Origin: Albidovulum sp. bin36
GTDB lineage: Bacteria; Pseudomonadota; Alphaproteobacteria; Rhodobacterales; Rhodobacteraceae
NCBI GenBank assembly: GCA_002238565.1
Contig: MPMP01000003.1
Span: 50,861-114,860 of the forward strand
Direction: 5' to 3'
DNA: 64,000 nucleotides
Shown here: one piece after another, positions 63,446 to 64,000 of the stretch
How positions within the stretch are numbered: position 1 is the first letter of the stretch
How the letters are laid out: the number at the start of each line of letters is the position of its first letter
The notes under the pieces: model-generated
What the model was told of the DNA's origin: nothing
The model's input: only the letters and a program-made list of their open reading frames with translations
Databases searched by the model: none
Translations under genes and position numbers: made by a program

Positions 63446-63829
63446 TTTCTTTGCTCCTTTGCGATCAATTTTGCAATAGCGGAAATTGCCGGAGGACAAC
63501 TAGGGCCGGTGCGGGCGAGTCCGGAAACCCAATGAATCGCTCGACATCGGAATTCATGAATTTAGTTGTAACTGCTCAGGCCCCGCTGTCGTGGATTATT
63601 CGTCAATTTCGTAGCGCTTCACGCTTTCCCGGGTACGATCTGTGCCTGATGCGGCGCGATCATTGCGGCGGCATCTCCGGCGAGCGCGATCTGGATGGCG
63701 ACGAGAGATGCTTGCCTGTTTGGCGGAAGACTTCCCGGGATTTGCGGAGAACTGGTTTTGTGCCCATTGGATTGAGGGTACAAAGAATTGTTCGAAACAT
63801 GGGCAAAAAAATGGAAAGGGTGTTAATCC
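63446..63829. other. Intergenic region, weak ORF only
   Basis: About 380 bp. Two overlapping plus-strand frames lead into the ASCH gene (one ends GFAENWFCAHWIEGTKNCSKHGQKNGKG at 63833, overlapping its start); composition is natural but no family is recognised, so it may be the end of a small unknown gene or a remnant. Confidence 0.4.
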
Positions 63830-64000
63830 ATGAAGGCATTGTCAGTTAAGCAACCATGGGCAAACCTCATAGCCTGCGGGCGTAAGACTATTGAGACGCG
63901 AACATGGGCCACGCGATACCGGGGTTCACTTCTCATAGTGTCGTCAAAGCGGCCCAATATTGCTCCTGCCGGCAGTGCCGTGGCAATCGCCAAGCTTGTA
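63830..64000 (+). CDS. ASCH-domain protein, N-terminal part (runs off the window)
   Basis: 57 codons are visible: MKALSVKQPWANLIACGRKTIETRTWATRYRGSLLIVSS... The motif S-x-x-QPWA-x-L-I-x-x-G-x-KTIE-x-RTW is the diagnostic start of ASCH domains, PUA-like folds that bind RNA or act as small amidohydrolases (for example on N4-acetylcytidine). GGAAAGGG precedes the ATG. Often carried by phages and islands. Confidence 0.8.
   Translation, partial: MKALSVKQPWANLIACGRKTIETRTWATRYRGSLLIVSSKRPNIAPAGSAVAIAKLV

Overview
The window looks like a chromosomal segment of a GC-rich proteobacterium, most likely an alphaproteobacterium. Supporting signs are FrcABC-type sugar importers, a three-gene GlxBCD/MgsABC-type glutamate-synthase-like enzyme, a fused CysN-CysC, LivH-type amino-acid transport and many ATGA/TGATG start-stop overlaps. 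The species cannot be named from the sequence. The coding part is mostly catabolic: transporters, dehydrogenases and regulators. It is separated by long silent stretches and decayed genes (HigBA, an ISKra4-like transposase, an IS110-like transposase, an RND pump, a HicA toxin, an ABC permease), so this is a fluid accessory region.

Layout. 1-2275: minus-strand branched-chain-amino-acid-type ABC importer (livM start, livH, binding protein). 3079-4638: lone AAA ATPase with a nuclease-like tail. 5621-14619: plus-strand catabolic operon with a PuuR-like XRE-cupin regulator, a complete peptide/opine-type ABC importer, a GAF protein, a hydantoin-racemase-like protein and a HyuB-like subunit. 15485-22253: convergent minus-strand bacterial microcompartment (BMC) operon encoding a glutamine-synthetase-like ligase, BMC-P, BMC-H, an opine-dehydrogenase-family protein, a CoA-acylating-type aldehyde dehydrogenase, a tandem BMC-T, a malate-dehydrogenase-like enzyme with an unusual N-terminal extension, and RidA. 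22388-23533: divergent sarcosine-oxidase-family flavoenzyme. 23865-27828: VOC protein, second RidA, NCS2-type permease with a fused ATPase-like tail. 28.8-29.9 kb: mobile and toxin-antitoxin wreckage. 30321-33357: GlxBCD/MgsABC-like trio. 33.4-34.9 kb: repeats, IS110 remnant, HicB with a broken HicA. 35338-38162: sulfate activation (cysD, cysNC). 38.9-40.3 kb: dead RND pump. 40601-46685: DUF445 protein and a giant SF1 helicase, in AT-richer DNA. 48222-62939: sugar/polyol regulon with ROK repressor, PfkB kinase, GH32 hydrolase, two ABC importers, polyol dehydrogenase, SDR and a PhyH-family dioxygenase. The window ends inside an ASCH-domain gene.

How the parts may work together. The BMC locus is the most interesting system. 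Its shell is minimal (one hexamer, one pentamer, one tandem trimer) and its cargo is unusual: a gamma-glutamyl-ligase-like enzyme and an opine-dehydrogenase-family enzyme, with no phosphotransacylase, cobalamin or glycyl-radical enzyme. Together with the divergent amine oxidase, RidA, the PuuR-like regulator and the opine/peptide-type importer, I read it as a compartmentalised amine or N-substituted amino-acid pathway. It would resemble Puu/Ipu gamma-glutamyl-amine catabolism but end in a CoA-acylating aldehyde dehydrogenase. The substrate is unknown.

In the sugar regulon, a 24-bp dyad (ATTAAAWTGC-N5-GCAATTAAT) occurs upstream of a binding protein that has no adjacent permease, and again upstream of an ATPase-permease pair that has no adjacent binding protein. 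This suggests one split, co-regulated transporter. The neighbouring complete importer carries a 73-bp tandem duplication that frameshifts its permease.
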